A stretch of 64,000 bases of DNA, taken from assembly GCA_963693305.1 (NCBI GenBank), contig OY855914.1, forward strand, positions 25,397,472 to 25,461,471, written 5' to 3'. Under the pieces are notes generated by a model. The model did no database searches, had not been told where the DNA came from, and saw nothing but the letters and a program-made list of their open reading frames with translations. The stretch comes from Meandrina meandrites. Lineage: Eukaryota; Cnidaria; Anthozoa; Scleractinia; Meandrinidae. The position numbers and the translations under genes were made by a program. Numbering within the stretch: the first letter of the stretch is position 1; each line of letters opens with the position of its first letter. Of this stretch, positions 52,170 through 62,345 are shown one piece after another.

Positions 52170-53295
52170 TTTTCTTCTCGATAACTAAACTTTAGTTCAC
52201 TGGCAGAAGTTTAATGTTAGCTCTGTCAGTGTCTTCAATAAGAAAAACATTTTTTCAATTTGTTTTCTATTTGTTCTTCGTGTGGGTTAAAATTAAACAC
52301 TGTAGGTCCAGGTGTTTCCGCCAAAACAACTTAGGGAACTAATAATTGGCCAAATTGTCAATAAGTTGCGGCCAATTTCGTATTGGTCCTTTCGCCTTTT
52401 ATTTATGAATTGTTTTTCTTAAATTACAGAAGCAGATAAATATAATTATCACAACTCAGCAAGGAAACGAAAAAGAGAAAAAAGCGAAAGCGTATAGTCC
52501 GAAGAAATGAGGTAATAGTGATATTATTAGAAAGCGACGGGTATTTTTGAACTACCTCCCCGAGGAAGAAACGCCATTACATTCCGCCGGCAAAATGGTA
52601 ATGTCGCATGAGGTTTGCGGAGTATCGCATACATGTATACATTCATTCAAAGACGGTGGCGAGTAAAAACGGGGCTTCCGCCATTGGTGTATTGTATTTT
52701 TATGTACGGAGTATTGAGAAATTGATCAACCATCAAAAGAATGGGTTGAGACTCCAATGGTGCTACTTTGTCGATTAAAAACACAAGCATGGGTCTGAAA
52801 AATGTTTTTTTTGCTGTTTTCCCTGTGAGTGGGAGATTATTGCATATAGTGTGTTAAGTCCACGATCTAATTAAAAGAGAAAATTAAACTTAAAAAAAAG
52901 AACATTTCGGTAAAATCTTCTTTGAAAACAAGTTCCTCGCAAACAATTCATACCGCAAAAATTTTTCCCTACAACTTTCAGGAAAAACAATTATTGCTAA
53001 GATGTCCTTTAACTTTAACTAAAAAATCACCACAGGCACTTTCCCTCATAATGGTAATTTTATGGTACCTGTGTCTACACCTCAGGCAGGAAACAGTGGC
53101 AAAGATTTAAAGTTAACATTAATCGATTTACTGACGTGACTCTAGGCCAAAACTTGTCAACTATTATTCATCAACAAAATAGTCTGTATTCGAACAACTA
53201 ACGGTAAAACTAAAAAAATATGGATTCAGGGTTCATGTTACGCCTTCGATCTGAAGAGCATTTTGTGCGGGAGTCACACCCGTCTCAGGAAAAAG
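52170..53295. other. Intergenic, no gene seen
   Basis: 1.1 kb of AT-rich DNA containing the putative promoter of the minus gene at 51237-52169 and the 3' flank of 53296-54450. No repeat or TATA box is obvious. Confidence 0.45.
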
Positions 53296-54450
53296 TCATT
53301 CTTCCAGGATTTTAAAACTTAGCAAAGTTACCGTTGATCCGCTTGGTGGCGTGCATGAGAATTCCGTTTGTTGGGTTTCTCTACCTGAAGTTGTGCTGGT
53401 GCCGTCTTGCGACTTCCTGCTAGTTGCTTGCCGCTGAATGCTCTTATAAAACGCCTCTCGGTACTTCACCATGCGCCACGCGTACACAAACGGGTCTAAC
53501 AGGAATTTCAAGTAAAGCGCGTTATCTACCATCAGGTTTGCAATCAGGGTCTTCGCGGAAGGAACGTCTTTGTTCTCTTCCATGAACAGTCTTATTGTCC
53601 ACACGACAGTTGACGGCGTGCTGCATACAATCAACACGGCAAGAAGCATGAGATTCACACGAACAAAGTTGCGCTGCACTTGAATGTGTTTACCGCTTTC
53701 TCGTTTTCCAGCGATTCTCGATTTTTTTTCCAGCGATTTTCCAGCTGCCATCTTCTTTTTCATGGCGCAATGCAACAGCATGTAAACAGCGATATTGATA
53801 ATGGGTATAAGATAGCTGTGAATGAAAAGTTCCATGATGCCCTGAACATATGGAGACACACCCATCAAATGCAGGCACCAGAACGTTGCTGAGTAAAGAT
53901 AGATGGCCGCGACACTCATCAAGACCTTCTTCTTTGTCACCATGCGGCCGTACTTTAGAGGCGATGAAATCACGATATACTGCGTCACTGTAAAGGCCAA
54001 AACTATTAGGAACGATGCGGTCATGGTAAAAGCAGAAAAATACCTTCCAGCATCCATGAAAGGAACGCATTTCTTACTAGAAGGATTTTGAAAGTAGAGC
54101 AACATGAAGCAAGTGGCGTATATGGGTTCTTGCACCAACGCTGTAAGTAAGTCGACTATGGCCAAACCGATGAGAAAAATTGTTGTTGGGTTGCGAAACA
54201 TTTTTTGTGGGTCGACGTAGAAAACGAATAGAAGAAGACCATTGGCCAACATGGTTGTGAGCGAGACCACGATGATGAAGATGGATGAACCGAAAGCGGC
54301 TTTATAAAAATCTTCATACGGGTTGTTCGCCGTTGCCGTCTCGACGGAGGCCTTGATACAGGAAAAATAATTGCTAGATGTACTGAGATTTAGCTCGTTC
54401 GAAGAGCTTATGCTGATGTTGGCCAAGGAAGCATTGCACGTAAAATTCAT
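53296..54450 (-). CDS. TQY-type class A GPCR, group A, inverted copy
   Basis: 384-residue single-exon receptor starting at the ATG at 54450 (MNFTCNASL, matching relatives); the longer frame to 54483 needs TTG. Subgroup of 37688-38824 and 42513-43658: VDPQKMFRNPTT, TFWCLHLMGVSPYV, GRETQQTEF tail. TQY at 156-158; CSTPS in TM6; DPFVY at 319-323; terminal STVTLLSFK near 372-380. Intracellular loop 3 is three residues longer with a basic KKSRIAGKRESGK stretch. It is in opposite orientation to its subgroup members, so an inversion or inverted duplication must have occurred. A TATAAG (54529-54534 on minus) lies about 80 bp upstream of the ATG. Confidence 0.95.
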   Translation of the reverse strand: MNFTCNASLANISISSSNELNLSTSSNYFSCIKASVETATANNPYEDFYKAAFGSSIFIIVVSLTTMLANGLLLFVFYVDPQKMFRNPTTIFLIGLAIVDLLTALVQEPIYATCFMLLYFQNPSSKKCVPFMDAGRYFSAFTMTASFLIVLAFTVTQYIVISSPLKYGRMVTKKKVLMSVAAIYLYSATFWCLHLMGVSPYVQGIMELFIHSYLIPIINIAVYMLLHCAMKKKMAAGKSLEKKSRIAGKRESGKHIQVQRNFVRVNLMLLAVLIVCSTPSTVVWTIRLFMEENKDVPSAKTLIANLMVDNALYLKFLLDPFVYAWRMVKYREAFYKSIQRQATSRKSQDGTSTTSGRETQQTEFSCTPPSGSTVTLLSFKILEE

Positions 54451-54563
54451 CTTACGCACCTTTCTTGAGTTGAGTGACAGCAAGGTAATTCTGGTTGCTG
54501 TACCAGTTCGAGATGTTTTTATCAGGCCTTATAAGTACGTGAATTATTAATGGTGGCACACGT

Positions 54564-54908
54564 CACAGCATGAAAACATAACTTAACTGTGGTGTAAAGC
54601 TTAGGTAAAGCTGGCGTAAATTTGGAATTTAATCAGCTTTACGCTACCTTTACATGACCTGACCTTTAAAGCAGCTTTACATTCATGTTTAAAGCTTGCT
54701 CAAAAAGACTAAAACTTTTAAGCGAACTTTGAGTTGAAGCTTAAAGTTCCTTTTCTGAACTTAATGCCGTTTTTACGCTTAGTTTACGCACGGTAGTGTT
54801 GGTATAACGGCCTTTCATAACATTTTATTGATAGCGTAAAATTGGGCAATTAACTTCAAAGAGATTAAAGCCGCCTTTTTTACCGTAAATCTCCATTTTC
54901 GTGCTGTG
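54564..54908. mobile_element. MITE with CACAG ends and GTAAAG motifs, copy 1
   Basis: 345 bp; ends CACAGCATGAAAA (54564) and its near complement TTTTCGTGCTGTG (ending 54908). The interior is dense in GTAAAGC/GCTTTAC words in both orientations. Closely related to 60726-61083. Flanks cgt/cgg give no exact target duplication. CACTA-like by ends and subterminal repeats (inference). Confidence 0.7.
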
Positions 54909-57472
54909 CGGAAAAATACGGTACACTGTATGGTCTTCATTTGCACCGTTGGCAACAGGTATACTTTTTAAATGTCAATTGATACTGTGAATAGTTAATT
55001 TTAAGTCATATAACTTTGGCCTATTTTCAACAGCAGGCTAAGAAATATCCGGTTTTTTTTTTTTTGCGGTGCTTGTTTCCTTTGTAAGAGATCTCAACCC
55101 ACACCGAGGTTAAAAAATAAAATCAAATTAAATGCGATTAACATACTAAAACAGTGAATATTGCCTTTTAAGTCGTAAAATTAATAAAAACTAACCGCAG
55201 CAGGATAGAAATATCCATTTGCTTTAGGCGCCTTATATTAATAGCCTCCATTTCCAGTTCAATAACTTTAATTAATAACTGAGTTAACCCCATGCTAAGT
55301 AGGCTCGATTTCCACCGTCCTCTCTCGAGTTCGGTCTTTCCTATTAATTAATAAGCGAGTTAACCCCATGCTTAGATGATTTTTTGGGCATGGGGCGCAG
55401 GGGCAAATTGCCATTTCTTCGAAAGTGATTTGTCGGACCCGTAGCGAGGCAAATGCACAGCGCCGAAGCTAGTGGGTCAAATTTCGAAGTCTAGAACACC
55501 CGAAAATGGCATTTTTAGGTGATTTGAGAAAAAGGAAAGCTTCTTTCATATTAACTTCTTACAGCAACATGAAAAATATATATATATATTATTTCAAGAT
55601 TTTAACCGTGGCAAGGGCCTCGCATTGTCAAGTGGCTTCGTTTTAGAAATTTTCTGGTTTGTCAAGTGGTTTCTTTTTAGAAATCTATTTTTATTTTTTT
55701 TTTCTAACAGTCACTACTCGGCTAAGTGGTTTGACGAGTTCATCTTAAAAGAGCTTTGTCACGGATTTTACTAGATTTTTGAACAGCCAATATTTATTTT
55801 TGTGTCGCAGGAAACCTAAAATAATGATCCATTTATACTACAAATTGCTACATAAGAGCACTAAAACGACACTACGGGTCAACTGTCGCAGTCTTGGAAG
55901 CCCGAAAATGCCATTTTTAGGTGATAACAGAAAAAGAAGCACTCCTTTTATACTACTAGTAACTTCTTACAGGAACATGAAAAAAAAAAGTAGTTTTCAA
56001 TATTTTAACCCAGCCATGGTCCCCGGTTTGTCAAGCGGTTTCTTTAAAAAAAAAATTATATTTGATGTGGTTTGACGAATTAATCCTAAATTTATATTTG
56101 TTTGCGGCACAAATTTATTTGCGGCACAAATTTATATTTGTGCCTCAGGAAACGTAAAATAATGTTCCACTTATATTAAAAAAAGCCTATGTATGTATGT
56201 ATTAGAGCACTAAATTGTTAATGAGCGTCTTTGGTTGCGCATGGCTCGGATGGAAATTGATTACAACTTGAAAAATTAAGGCTTAACGTTTCAAGTTGTT
56301 TCTGCGCGTCTTCAAAAAAAATCCGAGCCGTTATGGTAATTGTTAGCAATCTCGGCGGAAATCTTGCCCCATTTAGATAAGACTCCGATGAGTAGGTTTT
56401 CCGTTTTTTTATTTAGATTCCTTAGTTTTTCACGCGTTTGTTATACCGCCGGAAAATTGATTAAGGCCACTTTTAAGCAAATGTTTAATGCTTTTGATAT
56501 TGAGATTTCAGAGCCATAATTAAACTCACTCACCCAATCCTCTTCGAGCCTTTGGGCACATAAGGCCGTTACCAGAGACCGGCCATATATAAAAGATGCC
56601 TAATAAATTTTAAATGCAGAAATTTTTTACATATCGCATGGTTTAGATGAATTGTAACTTATTAATCCAATAACCCTTTCTTTCATAGCTCCAACAGAAT
56701 CAATTAAGATATTAGGTGTTCCTGGATGGAAATTAAAAGGTACGACTAAAAACTACAAAGCAGCCTTTGTTTAGCATCTTCTTCACTCAGCACGCTTTTT
56801 GAAGTCACACGTAACAAAAAAGCAACGATCCGTAGACCAAGATGTTACATTTTTGAGATATACCCGTCAGGCGTGAATTAAAAATATTGTTTTTGTATTT
56901 GACTGAAAAATGGCTTCTCACAGTGTTAAACAAAATTGGGGCATAATGATGAATGTGATAAGACGAGACGAACATTTCCTGCTGTGCCATGTAATTCGTT
57001 ATATTTCTTGACCTTTGCGTGGGGTTAGCGTCCTTGTCATTAATTAGGGTTATTGAAGTTGCCGCTATTTATCTAAAGCGCCAAAAGAAAATTGATATTT
57101 TTAACGTACTGTTGTAAAAGCGTCTTATTTGGAATACAGAGTGATAGTCAGAACCTACTTTGGAAGCAAATTATCAAAATTTGGCGCAAGTCAATAAGAC
57201 ATGAAGATACACCTTTAAAAAAAAAGATAAAGCTAAATAAAAGCAATTATACACACAATTTAATAGAAAAGTATAGAAATCATTTAAATTGAAGGTAGCA
57301 TGTTGAGAATCTCTACAAACACAATTTACCAGAGCGATGTATAAAATAGTGCATTGCAGGTGTTGCCTCATGTTTCAATAAGATTTCCACTGTCCCATTT
57401 CCCACTGTTGCAAGGTATATGACAAGTCCTATCTAGAAACATTCTGAATTTGCAAGACCTGGCTTCAAGAAC
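54909..57472. repeat. Intergenic with tandem 350-400-bp diverged repeats and 5' flank of the next gene
   Basis: 'cccgaaaatggcatttttaggtga' near 55499 recurs near 55902; 'taacttcttacag.aacatgaaaa' near 55552 and 55969; 'caggaaac.taaaataatg' near 55808 and 56149, giving 2-3 tandem units. A 'gttaaccccatgct' word occurs at 55284 and 55358. From about 56400 to 57470 the sequence aligns with 61430-62340 before the duplicate gene ('ataccgccg', 'gatattaggtgttcctg', 'gcgccaaaagaaaa'). No gene seen. Confidence 0.65.
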
Positions 57473-58630
57473 ATGCCCAAGATGAACCATACATGCAATG
57501 CCTCCTGGAATAACATTAGCACAAATTTATCAAACAATCTAAATCAAAGTGTATTTGGTAATCATTCAGCCTGCATGGAAGACAACGTCAAGTCAGGAAT
57601 GGCGATCAACCCGTTTGAAGGTTTTTACACAGCCTCTTTTGGTTCCGCCATCTTCATCTTCGCAGTTTCGCTCACGACTGTCCTAGCCAACGGTCTTCTA
57701 CTCCTCATTTTCTTTGTCGACCCACTGAAGATCTTCCGAAACCCAACCACGTATTTTCTCATCGGTTTGGCCATTGTCGACTTGTTAACAGGGCTGGTGC
57801 AAGAACCCATATACGCCACTTGCTTCATGTTTTTATACTTCCAACATCCTTTGGTGCCGAAATGTCAACCATACATGAATTTTGCATATTATTTCGCAGC
57901 CTTCTCTACAACGGTATCGTTGATAATCGTCTTTGCTTTTACCGTGACGCAGTACATCGTGGTTGCATCGCCTCTAAAGTATGGCCGATTGGTGACAAAG
58001 AGAAAAGTTGTAGGCAGCGTTGTGTCCATCTACGTTTACACTGCAATCTTCTCTTGCCTGCCTTTGATGGGTGTGTCAGAAAAAGTTCACGATGCCATAA
58101 CACTGTTCTTTCACAACTACGCATTGGTCCTGATCACCATCGTTTTCTACATTCTACTGCACCACACCATGAAAAGAAAAATGGCAACAGGAAACTCACT
58201 TCAGAACGAAAGTACATCCCGCGAGGAAAGTAAACATACCCAAGTACAACGCAACTTTGTTCGTTTGAATGTCATACTTCTTATTGTGTTGATTGTGTGT
58301 TTCGTGCCAACAATGATCATCATGACCATTAGATTGTTCATGGACGGCTATCTCAATCCCTCTGCACAAAATGTTCTGATTGCAAACTTGATGATAGATA
58401 ACCTGCATTACCTGAAATTCCTGTTAGACCCGTTCGTGTACGCGTGGCGCATGTCGAAGTATCGTGAATCGCTCAGTAAAGTTGTTTGTCGTCGAAATAG
58501 TGGCAAAGAATCGAGTCGAAACGGAAATGAAAGGCCAACAGCAGTAATTAGCTTAAGTGAATTCACAACTACAGAACTGAGCAAATCAACGATAACTCTC
58601 CTCAGCTTTAAAAATGTCCACACGGACTGA
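57473..58630 (+). CDS. TQY-type class A GPCR, group A
   Basis: 385-residue single-exon receptor. The first ATG (57473) is used; a second at 57482 gives the MNHTCN start seen in relatives and may be the real one. N-glycosylation sites in the first 30 residues; TM1 about 60-83 with LANGLLL; DPLKIFRNPTTYF; LAIVD aspartate 103; Cys117 and Cys131; TQY at 159-161; FSCLPLMGV after TM4; CFVPT in TM6; DPFVY at 319-323; terminal STITLLSFK near 372-380. Closest relative of the truncated 47582-48655 and the template that reveals its lost tail. It shares about 1 kb of 5' flank with 62346-63500. Confidence 0.95.
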   Translation: MPKMNHTCNASWNNISTNLSNNLNQSVFGNHSACMEDNVKSGMAINPFEGFYTASFGSAIFIFAVSLTTVLANGLLLLIFFVDPLKIFRNPTTYFLIGLAIVDLLTGLVQEPIYATCFMFLYFQHPLVPKCQPYMNFAYYFAAFSTTVSLIIVFAFTVTQYIVVASPLKYGRLVTKRKVVGSVVSIYVYTAIFSCLPLMGVSEKVHDAITLFFHNYALVLITIVFYILLHHTMKRKMATGNSLQNESTSREESKHTQVQRNFVRLNVILLIVLIVCFVPTMIIMTIRLFMDGYLNPSAQNVLIANLMIDNLHYLKFLLDPFVYAWRMSKYRESLSKVVCRRNSGKESSRNGNERPTAVISLSEFTTTELSKSTITLLSFKNVHTD

Positions 58631-59820
58631 GTAATGCCGAACTGCGCGTATGCATGTTTTACTCTTTCTAAAATCCTGCGCTGGACCATTCGTCTTCTCA
58701 AAACAAATAGTTTTGACTCATCCCCCCCCCCTCGCCCTCTACATAAAAAGATGACTTTTTCGTGTAAACAGTTAAAAATTGCAGAATTGTAACAACACTG
58801 CACATTTATTTACCTTAATTACATACTCTCTTCCAAAATAGTACGACCATAAGTAGTACAAATTCAGCTCATCCTCATCTAGATGGGAGGCTGATCAAGG
58901 ACATTGGATATCTAGTGAGAAATAAGTGTATATACTGCGTGCAAAGATATCACTTATTGGCCTGTTTGTTGTTGTAAAATATTTTAGTTTGATGTAGCAT
59001 GCATGTACTTTGGTTGTTGTTTTAGCTGTAAGTATTTCTTACTGAAGCACAAGACAGGCGCTTCATGTTCATTCTGCGAGCATTTTTAATTGTAACCATT
59101 TGTATGTATAGTAATAACAGGTATCTAGCTTATTGTAGAACACTGTAAAGCTTCACCGAGGTCTCTTATTAAACTGAATTTCATTATTCAGTCTTGTTGT
59201 TCTGCGATACAATGACTTGTTGTGATTCTTAGTGCCTTCGGTGAGGTTTACTCCCACCTCCCATCATGCCACCCTGTTCCACTCCCACAACGGCAATAGA
59301 CCCATCAAAAAAATCTTTGATGATAAAGAAGCTCGGGTTTTATGTTTGTTTGCTACGTCCCTTGCCAGCCATATCAAAGTTTCACAGAATGTCCTTATTA
59401 ACATACTGAGGTAGATAAAGGATATCACGTGCAAGTTGGCGAAAAATTGTGGATATTCCGCTCAACAAGCTCAAGTGAACTTGAGAGGTATTTTTAGATA
59501 GATCTCTTGCAACGAGTGAATTAAAGTTTCCGATCGAGTAAGATTCTGCTCTCAGTGTACTCCTGCTTTAGGTTCCTGGATGTTAGTGTCCAATGGGGAC
59601 AAACAATTTTATGAAAACCCTAGTTACCTGTTATGTAAAGCTCCGACTTTTTGTTGAAAGAGAATTCATTTATCCGAAGTTCAAAAATGATATTGACGAA
59701 ATTTAGCTAGCTACATCTGCCTGAACTGTTACGTTTATTTCCGAATCTTACCCAACAATTTAAAGGATAAGTGAAATGGCCACTTGGATAAATGTGAAAT
59801 AAATGGAGAAAAGGTCTCAA
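58631..59820. other. Intergenic, no gene seen
   Basis: 1.2 kb. The first 80 bp correspond to the displaced 3' flank near 49230-49286. A C-run lies at 58722-58731. Short frames show nothing recognisable. Confidence 0.45.
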
Positions 59821-59952
59821 GTCAAATTTCTCGGGAAAAGGAATTCATCGCCTCCCATAGCTCAGTGGTTAGAGTGTCCAACCGTTTCCTGGAAGGTCAT
59901 GCATTCGACTCCCGTTGGTAGCTCGGAAAATTGTTTTTCCGAGAAATTTGAC
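59821..59952 (+). repeat. Foldback element enclosing a tRNA-like sequence
   Basis: Arms 'gtcaaatttctcgg' at 59821-59834 and 'ccgagaaatttgac' at 59939-59952 are perfect complements. Between them lies a tRNA-like stretch at about 59850-59925 with an A box ('tagctcagtggttagag') and B-box-like 'gcattcgactcc'. The T-stem and acceptor pairing are poor, so it is not a functional tRNA gene; more likely a short tRNA-derived SINE or foldback. Confidence 0.6.
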
Positions 59953-60725
59953 TATAGACCGCTTCTTAATGTATAGTTTTGTAGCCTTCCAGTATTGCGG
60001 ATTTAATTGACAACATTTTGCAACACTCGGATTCATGGGTAGCACGCAGATGTGCACAAGCTTTGACTGTGAAAACTATCTTTGTCTTTGTATTTGTGCT
60101 GTACGTTTCCGCTCCTCCAAACGTCCATGTTTCATAAAGGTTTATCTTATGTCTTGACGTCCAGGTTCGTTCTCACATCACATGGCAGATCGAGTGTGCT
60201 TCCTTCCTAGTTACGTGTAGGACTGGTAGTGGCGAGTTGGAGCTGTCCAGTCTAGACGGCCAATGGTGCTGTGAATGGTGCTATTTGTCATGGCCAATTA
60301 TGTGCCTTTGATGCATATGGCGACTGAATCAACAAAGTCTTTAAGATTTTTTTCCCGTATTGCATTACTTAGATCCTTCAGAATGGTTTCCTGCATATCC
60401 CTATCCTTCTTTCTAGATCCCTCTTGTTTCGAGACAGCATCCAGTCAATGGCAATGTTGAACAGTAAAAATAACATTAGGCATTCCTGCTCTACACCTTA
60501 TTTGACATATAACTCAACCTGGGCATCGAAATGAACAGATCTTGTCAGTCTAGACCAAGTCAGATTACACGGGGCATTTTGTTCATCGACTCTATATCTT
60601 GCAAGAAAATTCTTCATTTCCATTTTATTGATTTGCGTCTTGTCGCACCTGTTTGCATAGTTCCAGGAAATCTGTATGTATGTCCCTGTCCCTATGCGCG
60701 AACAGGATGCATCGGATGGTTGGGC
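59953..60725. other. Intergenic, no gene seen
   Basis: About 770 bp between repeat elements; small frames on both strands (60275-60460, 60498-60779) without recognisable domains. Confidence 0.45.
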
Positions 60726-61083
60726 CACAGCATGAACATAACTTTACTGTGGTGTGAAGCTTACGTAAAGCTGGTGTAAATTTGGAATTTAATCAGCTTT
60801 ACGCTAACTTTACATTTTTTTAAAGCTGACCTTTATGCCAGCTTTACATTTAAGTGTAAAGGCATGTAAAGAAACACTTTACCAACCTTGTTGTTTACAC
60901 CAACTTTAAATCACATTTACACACAGTAGCGTAAAGGTGAGTTTACACCACCTTTAACAACATTATTTTTTCATTTTTTTTTTTACACCATCAATTAAAA
61001 TTGATGGTGTAAAGTTGGATAACCAACTTTACACCAGATTTAACCACCTTTAATTTAACGTGAATCTCAATTTTCATGCTGTG
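60726..61083. mobile_element. MITE with CACAG ends and GTAAAG motifs, copy 2
   Basis: 358 bp with ends CACAGCATGAA (60726-60736) and TTCATGCTGTG (61073-61083), flanked by ggc on both sides (60723-60725; 61084-61086). Many GTAAAG/CTTTAC words inside. Shares the start 'gtggtgt.aagctta.gtaaag' and 'aatttggaatttaatcagc' with copy 1. A 3-bp duplication and CACAG ends fit CACTA/EnSpm. Confidence 0.75.
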
Positions 61084-62345
61084 GGCTTCCATGGCATACC
61101 TCATAAGTCTGCCACATTTTTGTTTGCATAACCATGCCTTCCGATGACTGTCAGCGACATTCATTATTCAATTTCATGCATTGTTTTGTAGGCATCTAAA
61201 ACTAATTCAATCTTTCAATATTTCGATTCAATTCCAGTTACGAACGGCATCGAGGAACTCGGACTAAGTCTGCCGTTTTACAAGCGATAGAATACAGAGG
61301 TGACTTGCCAACTGAAATCAAAGGGTGTCATTATTAAATTAATGTTTTTTTTTTAATTTTAAGATGGGTGACATGGTGAGCCAACTGAAGTATGCAAAAT
61401 TTCCTATTTTAATGTCATTAATTTTTTATGCGTTTGATATACCGCCGCGAAATTGTTTTATGCCTGTTTTGACAAATAACTGCTTTTGGCATTGATATTT
61501 GAGAATCATATATGAAAGCTTGGCTTGGAGTCGTTCCGTATCACGGTCAATTTACACTCAAAGAACATTGTTGCAGTAATTTTTAAATATCGTCCTTCAT
61601 TCCAGATCACCGTTTGTTTGCGATGACGTGTTGATTCAACAGATATATCTTTTCTGTCCTAGTCAACGAAAACAATAAAAGATATTAGGTGTTCCTGTGT
61701 AGGAAAGTAAAAACAAAAGATACAGTTAATTTAGCCTTTTCATGCCATCCTACTCGCTCAGCCGCGTTTTTAAAAATAAAACATGAAAAACCGAACGACC
61801 CGTTCACCAGACTTTGCAGATAGTTTTTGAGATTTACTCGTCAGATAAATGTTGCTAAAGCTTACAAATGTTGCTGAAGTATTCACAGTTTTAGATAAAT
61901 GTAAAAAAAAAAACCGAAATTTTCTTGCTGTGAAAAATAATTTGTTCATTTCTTGCCTCAGCGTGGGGTAAACTTTTTTGTCAATGAAGATTGAAATTGC
62001 ACGCAGCTATTTATCTGAAGCGCCAAAAGAAAAGTAATATCTTCCTTATCATGCTACTATAAAAACAGAATGTTATTCATATTTCTTACACACCTGAGAA
62101 AGGTATATATACTTAAGCAGTGAACGAAAAAGTACATTTTAAATTCGACGTAGCATGTTGAATACCTTTGCAACACAAATTATCTACAGAACGGTGTATA
62201 TCTGTACATTGTTTTGCGGGTGTTGTGTTTCGTGTACCAATAAGATTTAATATAGAGGTTTCCCACTGTTACAGTTTACAGAACTGACAAGCCAAAACCC
62301 GAAACTCAGAATTTTGCAAGCCCCGGCTTCAGGAAAGTTCTCAAG
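61084..62345. other. 5' flank of receptor 62346-63500, duplicate of 56400-57470
   Basis: 1.26 kb; from about 61430 it aligns in order with the flank of the previous gene. No gene and no clear TATA box at the usual distance ('ttaatatagag' near 62249 is a weak candidate). Confidence 0.5.

Noticed and set aside
27705..54483. Longer N-termini for receptors at 1191, 17043, 20993, 27705, 47573 and 54483
   Set aside because: These use GTG or TTG as start codon. In a eukaryote the first ATG is preferred, and it aligns with the N-termini of relatives.
47917..58233. Overlapping alternative-frame open frames of 137 codons within receptors (47917-48330, 57820-58233) and antisense frames of 153 codons (28050-28511, 31987-32448)
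   Set aside because: They recur only because the underlying receptors are similar; they have no start context, domains or independent conservation and overlap clear GPCR frames.
59850..59925. Functional tRNA gene
   Set aside because: A-box and B-box words are present, but T-arm and acceptor pairing fail, and it sits inside a foldback repeat.
2455..59952. CRISPR array, operon, or phage elements
   Set aside because: No regular repeat-spacer array, ribosome-binding sites or prokaryotic gene packing; the window is clearly animal DNA.
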